Shown here: in pieces, positions 31,362 through 41,900 of the stretch | How the letters are laid out: each line of letters begins with the position of its first letter | How positions within the stretch are numbered: position 1 is the stretch's first letter | From: a virus | Virus record (IMG/VR): IMGVR_UViG_3300030389_003077 | Location: 1 to 61,182 of that record | Strand: one strand, 5' to 3' | DNA length: 61,182 nucleotides | Notes under the pieces: generated by a model | Told to the model about the DNA's origin: nothing | The model's database searches: none | What the model saw: the letters and a program-made list of their open reading frames with translations, nothing else | Position numbers and translations under genes: made by a program

Positions 31362-31856
31362 ATGAAGTATAGAATTTCAGATACAGATATTATAGATCTT
31401 CAAAAGGTAGACTTTATCGAAGTTGATGGTAGATCTATAAATTTTCACATAAATTCAAACGTACATCAATCTGTTTACAATAACGATTTAGAGTCTACAT
31501 ACGTATTCAACAACATAGTAAGTCACTTTGATGTAGTGGATCTAAGATTTCAATCTAAAGAGAAGAAGGTGACCATTAATAGTAGAAAAGAGAAAGGCTT
31601 TGAGATGTTTTGGAATCTTTACGACAAGAGAGTAGATAAGATTAAGGCTAAGAAGTCTTGGATGAATCTAACTTTAAATGAGATGGGAGATGCCATAAAA
31701 GCTGTTAAGACTTATGTTGAATCTACTCCAGACAAGCAGTACAGAAGAATGCCAGCAACTTGGATTAATAATAAAAGCTGGAAGAACGATATTAAATTAA
31801 ATAACAAGAAAACTAACCGATACGTTAAACCTCAATACATCCAAGATGAAAGATAA
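31362..31856 (+). CDS. DnaT-like helicase loader/replisome organiser
   Basis: The 164-residue protein has a variable N-terminal half and a C-terminal domain with GFEMFWNLYDKRVDKIKAKK (about 78-97), a helical core and YRRMPATWINNKSW. This FWxLYP-K-AxxxW ... PATWLNxxxW layout is typical of phage primosomal proteins that load the replicative helicase. The next gene, overlapping by 11 bases, is that helicase. Confidence 0.8.
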   Translation: MKYRISDTDIIDLQKVDFIEVDGRSINFHINSNVHQSVYNNDLESTYVFNNIVSHFDVVDLRFQSKEKKVTINSRKEKGFEMFWNLYDKRVDKIKAKKSWMNLTLNEMGDAIKAVKTYVESTPDKQYRRMPATWINNKSWKNDIKLNNKKTNRYVKPQYIQDER

Positions 31857-33168
31857 TATTGACATGGAAAATAGACTTATCGGTAAGATAATGTCCAATC
31901 CTAAAGATTACTATGATTGTCATAGTCTAATATCAGAAAATATATTTAAGGATCCTTTAAATAAAAGGATATACAAGGTTATTTCTAGTAAGTTGGATTC
32001 AGGATTGAAGGCTGATATGATGGACATATCTTCAAGTATTAAAGATCCTTTGGTTGATCTTAGGGTTGCTGAATGTATTAGCTCCGATCATTATGGATAC
32101 ATCACAAAGAAAATTGTTCTTTACTTGTCTCAAGAAGAAAAGAAGGGTAAGTTAAAAAGTCTTGTCGAGAGTACGTCTAAAAAGATAGATAGTGGGGACG
32201 ATCTATTTAACATATTAGAGTTTGTAGAAGAACAATTAAAGAGTATATCTGAAGTTAGAGGTAGTGATATACCTGACATAAAAAAGCAGTTAAAAAAGCT
32301 ACATGATGATATTAACAGAAGAATTAATTCTGAAGATATGATTGGTATAGCTACTGGGTTTCAATCTGTAGATAAGTTTACTGGTGGTTGGCAAGAGACC
32401 GATCTAATAGTTATAGGTGGTGCATCATCTATGGGTAAGACATCTCTTGGGTTAGCATTCTCTTATAATTGTGCAAAGATGGACATACCTACTGCTATAT
32501 TCTCTTACGAGATGGGAGATACTCAGCTTTTACAAAGGTTAGTTTCTTTAGAGAGTGAGGTAAATAATAGGTATATAATGAAGGGGACCATAGAGAATAA
32601 CGAGCTTATGAGGATTCATAAAGCTATTGGTAAGCTAGAAAATACAACTCTTTTTATAGACGAATGTAAGAACTCTTCACTCAAATACCTTTTAAATAAA
32701 ATACGTCAGTATGTAATAACTAAGGATGTCAAGTTCTTCTTGGTAGACTACCTTCAGTTAGTTAAAGCAACTGGGTCCTCAAGAGAACAAGAGGTAGCTG
32801 TTGTGGCTCGTGAACTTAAGAACATAGCTAAAGAACTTAACGTTACTGTTGTAGCTTTGTCACAACTTAGTAGAGGTGTTGAACGTAGAGATGGTTGTAG
32901 ACCTACCTTATCTGATCTTCGTGAGAGTGGAGAGATAGAGCAGGCTTCTGATATTGTTATGCTTGTATATAGACCAGAATACTATGGCATTATGAATGAT
33001 GATAGTGGAAGTTCTACCCAAGGTCTTGTTGACCTTATATTTGCTAAAGGTAGAAACATAGGTACTGGAACTTTGCCTTTACACTTTAAAAAGGAGTATA
33101 CTAAGTTTATTGATCCCCAGGATTATACTGAGAAGTTTACAACTGCAGAACCTTCAGAATCATTTTAG
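31846..33168 (+). CDS. dnaB: DnaB-like replicative helicase
   Basis: A 440-residue DnaB-family helicase. The N-terminal helical domain (about 7-100) is followed by a RecA-like domain with IGIATGFQSVDKFTGGW (about 166-182), Walker A GGASSMGKTS (191-200), Walker B FFLVDYLQLV (about 297-306), VVALSQLSRGVERR and DLRESGEIEQASD. It unwinds DNA at the replication fork. A start at the internal Met (MENRLIGK) would overlap the loader gene less. Confidence 0.95.
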   Translation: MKDNIDMENRLIGKIMSNPKDYYDCHSLISENIFKDPLNKRIYKVISSKLDSGLKADMMDISSSIKDPLVDLRVAECISSDHYGYITKKIVLYLSQEEKKGKLKSLVESTSKKIDSGDDLFNILEFVEEQLKSISEVRGSDIPDIKKQLKKLHDDINRRINSEDMIGIATGFQSVDKFTGGWQETDLIVIGGASSMGKTSLGLAFSYNCAKMDIPTAIFSYEMGDTQLLQRLVSLESEVNNRYIMKGTIENNELMRIHKAIGKLENTTLFIDECKNSSLKYLLNKIRQYVITKDVKFFLVDYLQLVKATGSSREQEVAVVARELKNIAKELNVTVVALSQLSRGVERRDGCRPTLSDLRESGEIEQASDIVMLVYRPEYYGIMNDDSGSSTQGLVDLIFAKGRNIGTGTLPLHFKKEYTKFIDPQDYTEKFTTAEPSESF

Positions 33169-33170
33169 TT

Positions 33171-33263
33171 ATGGATTTAGATATAGAATCGTTAATTAAT
33201 TTAATTATAGGGTTATTATTTGTAATCACTATGATTAAAAGAATAATAGATAGGTTTGTATGA
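33171..33263 (+). CDS. Tiny single-pass membrane protein
   Basis: A 30-residue product: an acidic start MDLDIESLI, one hydrophobic helix (NLIIGLLFVITMI) and a basic tail. It fits exactly between the helicase and DnaA-like genes, with an ATGA overlap to the latter. The function is unknown. Confidence 0.6.
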   Translation: MDLDIESLINLIIGLLFVITMIKRIIDRFV

Positions 33264-33679
33264 AAAATAATAAAGAAATATTTGAAGAGTCTTTAGATCT
33301 TGTTTGTAAAATTACAAGATTAGATAAGACAGATATACTTAGTAAATGTAGAGTTAGATCTATTGTTAACGCAAGAAAAACACTTGTATATTATATGAAA
33401 TCTAACTATGATTTAAGATGGGTAGATATGGCTAATATGCTAAATCTAAACCATGCTACAATAATACATTATTACAAATGTATTAATGATAATTATATGT
33501 ACGATAGAGATATTCGTAGTTTAAAATTTAGGATTGACTTAATTGATGATACTGGTAGAATTAATTTAAGAAAAAAAATACTTGGTATACTTAATCACAG
33601 ACCTTATCTTAAGACTTATAAAAAAGTAAACGCTTTACTGGATTTAATAGAATATGAAAAAGAAAATATATCACGCTAA
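33260..33679 (+). CDS. DnaA domain IV-like DNA-binding protein
   Basis: The 139-residue protein matches the DNA-binding domain IV of DnaA. RVRSIVNARKTLVYYMK at about 31-47 matches the R-R-IV-AR signature, and LNLNHATIIHYYK at about 61-73 corresponds to the DHTTV recognition motif. DnaA domains I-III with the ATPase are absent. It could recognise DnaA-box-like sites at the phage origin or compete with host DnaA. Confidence 0.8.
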   Translation: MKNNKEIFEESLDLVCKITRLDKTDILSKCRVRSIVNARKTLVYYMKSNYDLRWVDMANMLNLNHATIIHYYKCINDNYMYDRDIRSLKFRIDLIDDTGRINLRKKILGILNHRPYLKTYKKVNALLDLIEYEKENISR

Positions 33680-33917
33680 AGTACACTACAAGTGGAGAGT
33701 TGTAAGATTTGTAAAAGGTGTAGAAAAACCAGCTAAGAAGTGGAACAAATCAAATCACACAACTTGTGTTGTAGAGAGTGAGCCTGAAGAGCTTCAGAAG
33801 TCAAATTACTTTATAAGGAGCCTTAAGTTAAGACACAAATCTACAAACGACATAGAAATAAAAATAGAAAAAATTGAGATTATAGATTTTATATGTCTGT
33901 CTCATGATGTTTATTAA
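33654..33917 (+). CDS. Hypothetical basic protein
   Basis: An 87-residue protein with a basic N-terminal half (HYKWRVVRFVKGVEKPAKKW) and a strand-rich C-terminal half. It overlaps the preceding gene by 26 bases. No family is recognised. Confidence 0.7.
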   Translation: MKKKIYHAKVHYKWRVVRFVKGVEKPAKKWNKSNHTTCVVESEPEELQKSNYFIRSLKLRHKSTNDIEIKIEKIEIIDFICLSHDVY

Positions 33918-33934
33918 CTTTAAAATAAATTAAT

Positions 33935-34033
33935 ATGAAAAATGCTTTAATAATTATTTGTTTGATGTTATCATACATAACTTGGGAAATTATTAAACAC
34001 AATAAAGAAGAAAAAAATGCAAGAAAAGATTAA
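33935..34033 (+). CDS. Tiny membrane protein
   Basis: A 32-residue product with one N-terminal hydrophobic helix (ALIIICLMLSYITWEII) and a charged tail, overlapping the next gene by 17 bases. Frame and leader are plausible; the function is unknown. Confidence 0.55.
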   Translation: MKNALIIICLMLSYITWEIIKHNKEEKNARKD

Positions 34034-34349
34034 AGAAAAATGTAACGAAATAAGAGATCTTTTAATAGAGAAGAATAACTCTTATGGTAACTCTGTATTC
34101 GATAAAGGAGTATTGTTTGAGGTTGATCCTATGTATGCTATACAGGCTAGGATAAATGACAAACTAAACCGAATCAAAAGTAAAGAAACTTACATGAGTG
34201 ATAACGACCTCATGGACCTAACTGGATACCTGATACTTTTACAAGTATATAAGGATCATAAAGAGAAGCGTGCTTCTGATATTTTAAATCAGATACACAA
34301 AGATTTTGGCATAGATAAAAAGTCTGATAATGGTAAGGAAGGAGCCTAG
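34017..34349 (+). CDS. Nucleotide-modification-associated/MazG-like protein
   Basis: The 110-residue protein has IEKNNSYGNSVFDKGVLF (about 17-34), IQARINDKLNRIKS and NDLMDLTGYLILLQVY. This SYG ... RxxDKLxR ... DLxGYLIL arrangement is that of the DUF1599/Nmad1 all-alpha family, related to MazG-type pyrophosphohydrolases and found in phages with nucleotide metabolism or modification. No modification enzyme was recognised nearby. Confidence 0.75.
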   Translation: MQEKIKEKCNEIRDLLIEKNNSYGNSVFDKGVLFEVDPMYAIQARINDKLNRIKSKETYMSDNDLMDLTGYLILLQVYKDHKEKRASDILNQIHKDFGIDKKSDNGKEGA

Positions 34350-34776
34350 GTTTGAGAGCCAGGAAGATAGAGAAAGAGAAGCTGAAACCCTTCGTATACT
34401 ACTTGAGGGTAAAGACTTAACCTTTGATCAGTTAGGAAAGTATGCTCCAGTTGATGCTGAGATTATAGATAATAAGTCCATGAAGGTTGTATCTCTTTGT
34501 GAGGTAAAGACTATGAGTCTCAATATGGAAGACATACAAAGAGTTAGGACATCCCTAAGGAAGATATATCATTGTCAGAAAGAAGCTCTACACAGAGAGT
34601 TGCCTTTATGTATAGCCTGGAGATTTCTAGATGGAATTGGTTATATTTGGATGCACGAAATAACACAAGCCACAGTCGAGTGGGGTGGCATGAAAAACCC
34701 ACGACCAGGATCTATATGGGATAGAGAGTTATTATTTTATATAGATCTAAATTTACTAACAATAATTAAATTTTAG
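34330..34776 (+). CDS. PD-(D/E)XK-like nuclease
   Basis: A 148-residue protein with a nuclease-like core: helix around Glu12-19, DAEIID with Asp42, then SLCEVKTM with Glu58 and Lys60. These form the D ... ExK motif. A long helix with DIQRVRTSLRKIYHCQKEA follows. The type is small phage restriction-fold nucleases; the substrate is unknown. It overlaps the preceding gene by 20 bases. Confidence 0.65.
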   Translation: MVRKEPRFESQEDREREAETLRILLEGKDLTFDQLGKYAPVDAEIIDNKSMKVVSLCEVKTMSLNMEDIQRVRTSLRKIYHCQKEALHRELPLCIAWRFLDGIGYIWMHEITQATVEWGGMKNPRPGSIWDRELLFYIDLNLLTIIKF

Positions 34777-34778
34777 AA

Positions 34779-34970
34779 ATGAACAAGCAACAAAAAGATC
34801 GAGAAGAAAAGTACAAGTACTTGAAGTTTGACTGTGAGATGAGAGCAGAATCAGTCAAAATAGCATCGTGCTTATCAACAAGTAAGAACGTTAAGTCTTT
34901 ATTAGAAAACTCAGAAAAAATATCTAAGTATATTTTTGGTATACCTGAGCCTAAGAAAGAAAAGAAATAA
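34779..34970 (+). CDS. Small hypothetical protein
   Basis: A 63-residue charged helical protein (REEKYKYLKFDCEMRAESVK) with a Lys/Pro tail. It starts 2 bases after the nuclease gene. No family is recognised. Confidence 0.7.
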   Translation: MNKQQKDREEKYKYLKFDCEMRAESVKIASCLSTSKNVKSLLENSEKISKYIFGIPEPKKEKK

Positions 34971-35000
34971 TTCGTATCTTGCAGGCTACAATAATATAGC

Positions 35001-35240
35001 ATGACAAGTAAAAGCACTAAGCATTATAAAAAGAATAAGGAGTCGTATGAAAAGAAAAAAAAGTACGACTCCAAATATTCTTCTTCAGAGAAAAGAAAAA
35101 AGTATCGTGTCAAACTAAACCTATTCAATAGAAAAAAAGGTAAAAAAGGTGATGGTATGGATGCGTCTCACACTAAAGAAGGTGGCTTGATATTAGAGTC
35201 ACAATCTAAAAATAGAGCAAGGAATAGAGGAAAGAAATAA
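35001..35240 (+). CDS. Small basic conserved phage protein
   Basis: The 79-residue, Lys-rich protein has KHYKKNKESYEKKKKYDSKY, RKKYRVKLNLFNRKKG, MDASHTKEGG and a final SKNRARNRGKK. This is a recurrent marine phage family with an HNH-like spacing (D-x-S-H ... N-R-x-R-N-R), but its activity is unknown. Confidence 0.8.
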   Translation: MTSKSTKHYKKNKESYEKKKKYDSKYSSSEKRKKYRVKLNLFNRKKGKKGDGMDASHTKEGGLILESQSKNRARNRGKK

Positions 35241-35261
35241 TTATTTTCGTACCTTGGCTTA

Positions 35262-35735
35262 ATGCGATTTAAAAGAAGAAGGGGAAGGCAGATAACTAAA
35301 GCTAAAAAGCATGTCGCAGATGGAATTACATTTGCCTCAGGACTAGAGTTATACTGTTACAGAGCCCTTAAAAAAGCAAAAATCCCTAATCAATACGAAG
35401 GAAAAACTTTTGAACTTACAGAAAAATTTAAGTTCAATGGTATTCTTATGGATAAGGGAAAAACAAAAGGTAAGACCACATTTAAAGTTAAGCCTGGCAA
35501 CATAAGGAATATATCTTACACGCCAGATTTTATTAATTTAGATATGGGTTTTATAATAGAAACTAAAGGAATGAGAACCCCTGAGTTTAAGATGCGATTC
35601 AAGCTGTTTTTAAAGTATCTGTACGATACCGATCAAAAATTAGACGTATATGTCCCATCAAATCAAAAGGAGGTCGATATTACAGTCGATACCATCTTAG
35701 GTCGGGGTTCTTTTAAAAAAGTTAATCCCAAATAA
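35262..35735 (+). CDS. DUF1064-type PD-(D/E)XK endonuclease
   Basis: A 157-residue nuclease-fold protein. GITFASGLELYCYRALKKAK (Glu29), YTPDFI (Asp89) and FIIETKG (Glu100, Lys102) give the E ... D ... ExK motif of DUF1064 phage endonucleases, thought to act as Holliday junction resolvase-like enzymes. It is the last rightward gene and overlaps the end of a small leftward frame by 14 bases. Confidence 0.85.
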   Translation: MRFKRRRGRQITKAKKHVADGITFASGLELYCYRALKKAKIPNQYEGKTFELTEKFKFNGILMDKGKTKGKTTFKVKPGNIRNISYTPDFINLDMGFIIETKGMRTPEFKMRFKLFLKYLYDTDQKLDVYVPSNQKEVDITVDTILGRGSFKKVNPK

Positions 35736-35853
35736 TATAGAAACATATGGGTCCAGTAAATATCTGGATCTCGTTATATGGCATGACTTCTGTTGGGTGA
35801 AACAATCTAAGCCCAAATACAAATCCGTTTACTAATTGTATTCCTATTTCCAT
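35722..35853 (-). CDS. Tiny hypothetical leftward protein
   Basis: A 43-residue product: MEIGIQLVNGFVFGLRLFHP, then YNEIQIFTGPICFYIIWD. The hydrophobic/Gly pattern resembles small phage proteins of unknown function. It follows a terminator, with TATCTTAG just 9 bases upstream of the ATG, so a transcript from there would be almost leaderless. Confidence 0.45.
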   Translation of the reverse strand: MEIGIQLVNGFVFGLRLFHPTEVMPYNEIQIFTGPICFYIIWD

Positions 35854-35867
35854 TTGACTAAGATAAT

Positions 35868-35892
35868 AAAAAAGGAGGGAACCACCCCTCCT
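35868..35892 (-). terminator. Terminator of the leftward late operon
   Basis: On the minus strand AGGAGGG-loop-CCCTCCT forms a 7-bp GC stem followed by T6. It lies about 90 bases beyond the last late gene (35979-43304) and separates it from convergent early genes. On the plus strand the hairpin lacks a T-tract. Confidence 0.75.
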
Positions 35893-35912
35893 CTTAACCA
35901 TTATATAAAACT

Positions 35913-35948
35913 ATGAAAGTTTTGAAGTACTACAAAGTTAATGATTAA
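35913..35948 (+). other. Orphan start leader with 11-codon micro-ORF
   Basis: A hairpin (35873-92) is followed by AACCATTATATAAAACTATG and eleven codons to TAA. The arrangement copies the hairpin plus leader before 31362. No gene follows on this strand. It may be a decayed gene start or a leader peptide. Confidence 0.35.
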
Positions 35949-35978
35949 ATGTTTAATTTAAATAGTATTATTAAATTT

Positions 35979-38900
35979 TTATTCGTCTTTTAATATATTT
36001 ATGTTATCCTGATGATAACGATCAATACCTCTTTCTTCAGCTATAGATATTAAAAGATTACTCATACCAGCCTTTCTTAATATATCTCTTATGTCTTCAC
36101 CTGTTATGTTATTTAACCTAGCAGCACTAATTATATCAGCAAATTTATTCAATACTTCGTCTGCTCTAGAGTCATAATCTTCAGATCCCTTGGTTATAAA
36201 TCCTCTTAGCTTACTCTCATCTTTCATAACATCTTTACCTACTATATCAATAAGTTCTTGTTTTGCATATCTAGATTTAAAGTAAGTATTCTTGTTTAAA
36301 TTTATCCTGTTTATTCTAAGTCCAAATAATGCTAATATTTCGTAAACTGGAACAAGTTCAGAGTCCTCTTCAAATATTGATTTAGCTATTCTAACGCCAG
36401 ATCTAAGAGTACCTGGTGCTATTCCTTTACCTACAAATTCTATACTTTTAAAAAGCTTTGTTAAGTTATCATCACTTTGATTATAAACTTTACCACCTTT
36501 ATTATTGTAAGCATTCTGCACTAAAGTTAAGGTCATTTCTTCACTAAGGAATGGCTCATAAACAGCCTTTAAAACTCTCATAAAACTTTCTTCACCAGGT
36601 TCTGTTTTAATATCTGTAAAAGCTAATCTAAATAAGTCCTTTATGTAGCCCACACCAGATACCCTGGAGAAGTTTATATAATCTATATATCTGTCCTTGT
36701 ATTTTTGACCTTTAGAATATCTAGATTCTAACTCACCTTTTCCAGTATAGGATAACAACCCTTTAGCATCCCAGCTTGGTAAAACAGTTCTTATCTTTCT
36801 AGTTTCAATTTGCTCATCATCCTCGTCCTCTCCAAAGAAAGACTCCATAAAGAACTTAGCTGTATACAACTGCATGCTTTGAAGAAGAGTAAAAGTAGCT
36901 AGAGTACCAGATAGCCTTGCTACTCCAGATTTTCTTAGAACTGGGTTATCACTAGATATTTCTTTTAATCCAAGAAGTATTGCGTTTTTAGAGTTACGAA
37001 CAGACTCAGCCTGGAAAGCAACAAAAGAACCAACAATAGGAGATCTACCTATTGTTCTTATTATTCTAGGTATCTCGTTATAATTAGGATACAAGTTTCT
37101 TACGTTTTTAGCTGCAGTGGCTTCAGCCTCTTCAACAGAGAATCCAGCTTCCAAGTATCTAGCTTTTTCAGACAAGAATCCGTAAGCTTTCCAAACGTTA
37201 TCCTCAGCCTGATAAGTCTCTGTAGCCCAGTTATCAACTTTTTTAGCGTATTTATTTATAGTTCCTATGACACCTTTATCTGTAAAGTCTTTATTCTTAA
37301 CATATTCAGATATACTAAAATTACTATTTCTAACTTGCTCAGATATAGATTGTATCTCACTAAGTGTTGCTGAGTTATCTATAACTCTAAGCTTTATTAG
37401 CTTTTCTCTAAACTCTTTTACCTGAGGATCAGTCATATTACTTACAGACTTTATAGCTTCTTTAGCAAAGTACTTAGAATCTTTAAAGCTAACGTGACCA
37501 TTCATTAAAGCAAAAGAAGTGTTACCAACTAGGTTAATAAAGTGAGTAGGTAAGTTCCAAACTGTTGCTGCTTTTTTGTTAAGAAGTATAGCCTCCATGT
37601 AAATACTTAGCCACCAAGGGTAACTAACCTTTTCTTGGAATCTATTTAACACGTTAAACATTTCATTGTCTACACGCTTACCTTCTAGTAATCCAAACTT
37701 TTTACCCTCTAATATATTTTCTGCAACATCAGGGACAGTTTGATCAAATATAAATTTATCTTGACCAATTTCTAAAAGATCTTTATACATTCTTTCAGCA
37801 CCTATAGTTCTTGCTATTTTAGATACTGTGTTATGATAATTAAATACAGGATTATCTATCTCACCCCACAAATCTCTTATCTCTTGAGGAACTACTTTTC
37901 TTTGTTTAAATATAGATGTAACTCTGTTTAAACCATCTAAAGAAAAAGAACCAGATGAGAATCTAGCAAAATCTCCTTTTGTAATAAGTTCGTTGTAAGC
38001 ATCAGTTACTTTACTCTGTATTTCAGATTCTGATAAGTCAGTATTTTCTCCTGCAATTTCTTGATATAAAAAGTCTTTAGCTCTTTGTTGTATATCAGTA
38101 TCTGTTTGTTTCCAGTTTTTACTTTCAAACTGCTTGTAAGATCTAGTAATATAAAAACCTCCATTAGCCTCTACAGCAAAAGATGCTTGACCTCTTATTA
38201 ATCCCTCGTCTATAAGTGTTCTACTAAGTGAGTCAATGTGTCTTCTCATCTCCATTAGTATACCTTTCATGTTGCTTTTATCAGACTCCATGGCTTTTAT
38301 TTTATTCACGTCACCAAGAAGCTCATTCAATTCAGAGTCAGACATCTGATACTCTTTATTGACATCAGCAAACCTTTTCATTATCTCATTAGCTCTGTAA
38401 AGCTCTAAAGCTACATCACCCTTTCTAAGAGTCATTAACTCTTTTATTTCTTTATCTGTGTGAGTTCCCTTAGGCTTTAATAGTAATGTAGAAAGTCTAG
38501 CGTCTATTTCCTTTTGACCTGTTAGTGTAGTGTACCCAGGAATATTTTGAAGCCAACCTCCAAGCTTGTAATCTAAATCTATAACAGATTGAGATACATC
38601 AAATATTAAATTACCTAATCCTGAAGTGTATACCACAGTCTCATCTTCTGGTTTAGCAACCTGTTCCCTTAAAGAATAACTTGAGTCTTCTACAAAATCG
38701 TTTACTAAATTGCTATTGTTTGAAGCAACGTAACCTTTAAAGTTACCAGAGCTCCAATACTCTCTAACATTCTTAAAGTTGTCTTTTAGTATGTTTATCA
38801 TACTAGACTCTGTAATCATATTAGACTCCATACCCTCAGCAGCATCACCTTCTTTATTTAAAACCCTTTTCTTTTTATTGGCTAATTCTTCTTTTGTAAA

Positions 38901-41900
38901 ATACTTCTCTTTATATCTGTCTTTTACCTCTTCATTACTTTCGTAATTTTCTGTAAACAACTTTTCTTCAACAATTAATAAACCATCCTTACCTAAAAGA
39001 TTATCTTTAATATATTTTATTTGAGGTGCTCTATTGTCGTTTATAAACTGAAATACCATTGATTCATGTACAACGTCAAACTTTTTATCAGGATTGTAAG
39101 CCTTAATGTTATCATAACCCTCCATAAAAGCCTCTGGTATATATTCATTTCCATCAACGGAACTTTTCTTGTCAGAGAATTTTTTCATCTCTGGATTAGG
39201 GTCTAACGTTGTTGTTTTTATTTTACCATCACTAACTCCAGAAATAGCCTTAGCCCAGGAGTTTTCAGATCCACCAATATCTAAAACAGAAGCTTTTTTA
39301 TTTTTAAATAAATTCGTTATAGTAGTACCAGTTATAACTTGTATCTCTTTATGTCCAGGTATACTCTTAGCTATATGATCATCGAAGTTACCTCTGTGCT
39401 TGACGTATTCCTCTATGAACTTTATTCTATCTTCTCTTTTTATATCTATATAGGGCTCGTACTTAACGTTAGAGAATCCGTATCTACCAGCAGTAACGTC
39501 AGAGAAAAATTGCTCAAAAGCTTTTCCAGTTTTTTTAGAAGGCTGAATTGATTGCTCTCTTATAGTTTCATCTCCTTCTTTTATTTCAGTTTCACCTACT
39601 TCAAATTGAACTCCACCAACATTAATCTTTCTACCATTTACTAAAGCACCAGATAAGTTATCAGCCAAGTCTTTTAGAGACATTTGTTGTAAGTCTATAG
39701 ACTCAACATTTTCTACTGGAGATACTATATTTAGTCTCTCTAGTATAGCCCTTATAACTTCTCTAATCTTTGTTAGCTTAGACTGTTTATTTACAAAGTG
39801 ACCATAGGCAGCGTCAGCCATCATCTCAGCAAAAGCCTCTTCTATTTGACCCTCTCTAGAAAGATTAGAATAAGCTGGATTCGATTTAACCCAATCAAGA
39901 TAAGACCCCTTCACTCTTCGACCATCCTTTATAACACGTCTTTTCATGTTGCTCTGTTCAACCTCAGATTCTATTCTTTTATATAAAGCAGGGTCAGTCT
40001 TCTTTATAAAGTCAACCATAGGATGAATAATCTCATGGAACAAAGTGTTTCCACGAACAGTCTCAAGGTTTACATATATGGTCTTGTCAGAACCTCTAAA
40101 AAAAGATGACCTTCTTTTAGAAGGATCTTGACCTATGGATTTTAATTGTTCAGCCATTGCGTTACTATTTTTAACAATAGTAACATTAAGATTACCTATA
40201 GAGTTAAGTAGCTTAAGTGCAAAGCCTAAAGCTTCTTTTCTTGCCTCACTAACACCTTCAAATAAATCTGAATCATATTTAGGATTACTCTCATCAAGTT
40301 TATGTACATTATCTGAATTGAAGTTTTTACCATAACTAGTTTTTTCAAAGTTCAACCCTGAATGTATTGATGCTTTTCTTCCGTTTACATTTATAATTGT
40401 TAAAGCATCTTGCTTTCTAGCGTCAGGACCTTTTGTATCTTTTTTAGGATCTAAAGGCACAACTCTACCATCGCCATACATAAGACCAGTCTTAGAGGAA
40501 AAAACAGATTCTTGTTGAAACTGGTTACCTATATTTAAAGCTGAAGCATCATTTAAGCCTGTAACCAAAAGACTTTCCTCTGAAACGTTATTATAAACAC
40601 CCTGAACGGTATAGTATGTAGCACCAGCCTCATCCAATACAGCTTTAAGGTTTTCCATTCTATCTGCCTTCTCACCATCAGTTACACCCTCTCTTTCTGA
40701 TGTTAGTATATGATAATCATTGGCATCTAAAACATCTTGAGGGATCTGGTCAAGGTTGTCTTTAGGTGTTTTTATAAATAATTTATTGTTAGCCTTAAAT
40801 AAGTCCTCTTTGTTTACACCCTCAGACATTTTAGCTTCGTAATCTTTTAATGCGTTTCTAGCCTCAGATACGTTCTTAAACTTAGCAGTGGTTATGTTAG
40901 AAGTTTCAGCTTTATTATTATTAAATATAATACCAGACTTATCTTGTGATGTTACTATTACTGGCTTTCTCTTACCTTTATCTATTTGACTTTTAACACT
41001 ATCGTACTGCTCTTGAGTGGTTATCTCTGTAGCTTCTACAGATTCAGTTATGTTAGATCCACTAGTAACTTGATCAGTCATAGGATTTATAACCTGGATA
41101 CCTTTATCATTTAAAACAGCTCCAAGTCTTTCTCTTATACTTTCAGTTCTATCTGTGACGTTGTATTTAGATTTTTTACCCTCAGCTTCCATCTGATTAA
41201 CAGCATCATTTAAAGCTGATATTTCATCTATAGATATGTTTGATTTTTTCTTTGAATCTAAAACGTTTAACATATCATTAACAACCTTCTCTTTCTCCTG
41301 CATTAATCCTCTAGCCTCAGCAGCGTCAGGTGCGTAGAACCCAAATACAAGTTCATCTAGTAAAGATTGAGCTTCAGCATTCATGGAGGCATCCATCCTT
41401 ATCTTTCCATCTCTAATTTGTTGGGATATACCTTCAGTCTTAACAAATCTTAAAGCTTCAGCTCTATTCATTTGCTTGGTAGACTTATCCTCCATTATAA
41501 AGTTAACAACTATATTATTGTTAAGCTTTTTATAATCTGCATCTGTGAAGGCTTTACCTAAATATCCTACACTATGTATACCACCACCCATGGCAAAACC
41601 AATAAGGAAAGAGTCAGATAATCTAACTAAAACTTCCTCTGGTTTTATTTTTGTTCTTTTACCAGTTTTAGGATCAATAGTAGTGGAGGTTCCAGTTATC
41701 ATATTTGTTATGGTGTTAGATACCTCAGTTTTAAACTCAGAACCACCCTCTCGTATACCTTTAGCAAAGAAACCATCTGTAATGTTTTCTGCTATTTCTT
41801 TAGCACTTTGCTTTACTTTTCCTCTACCGATTAGTGCTCTAGCATCATTAACTATATCTAACGTGGTTTTTTCAAAGACAGCTTCAGCAGCACCAGTTAA

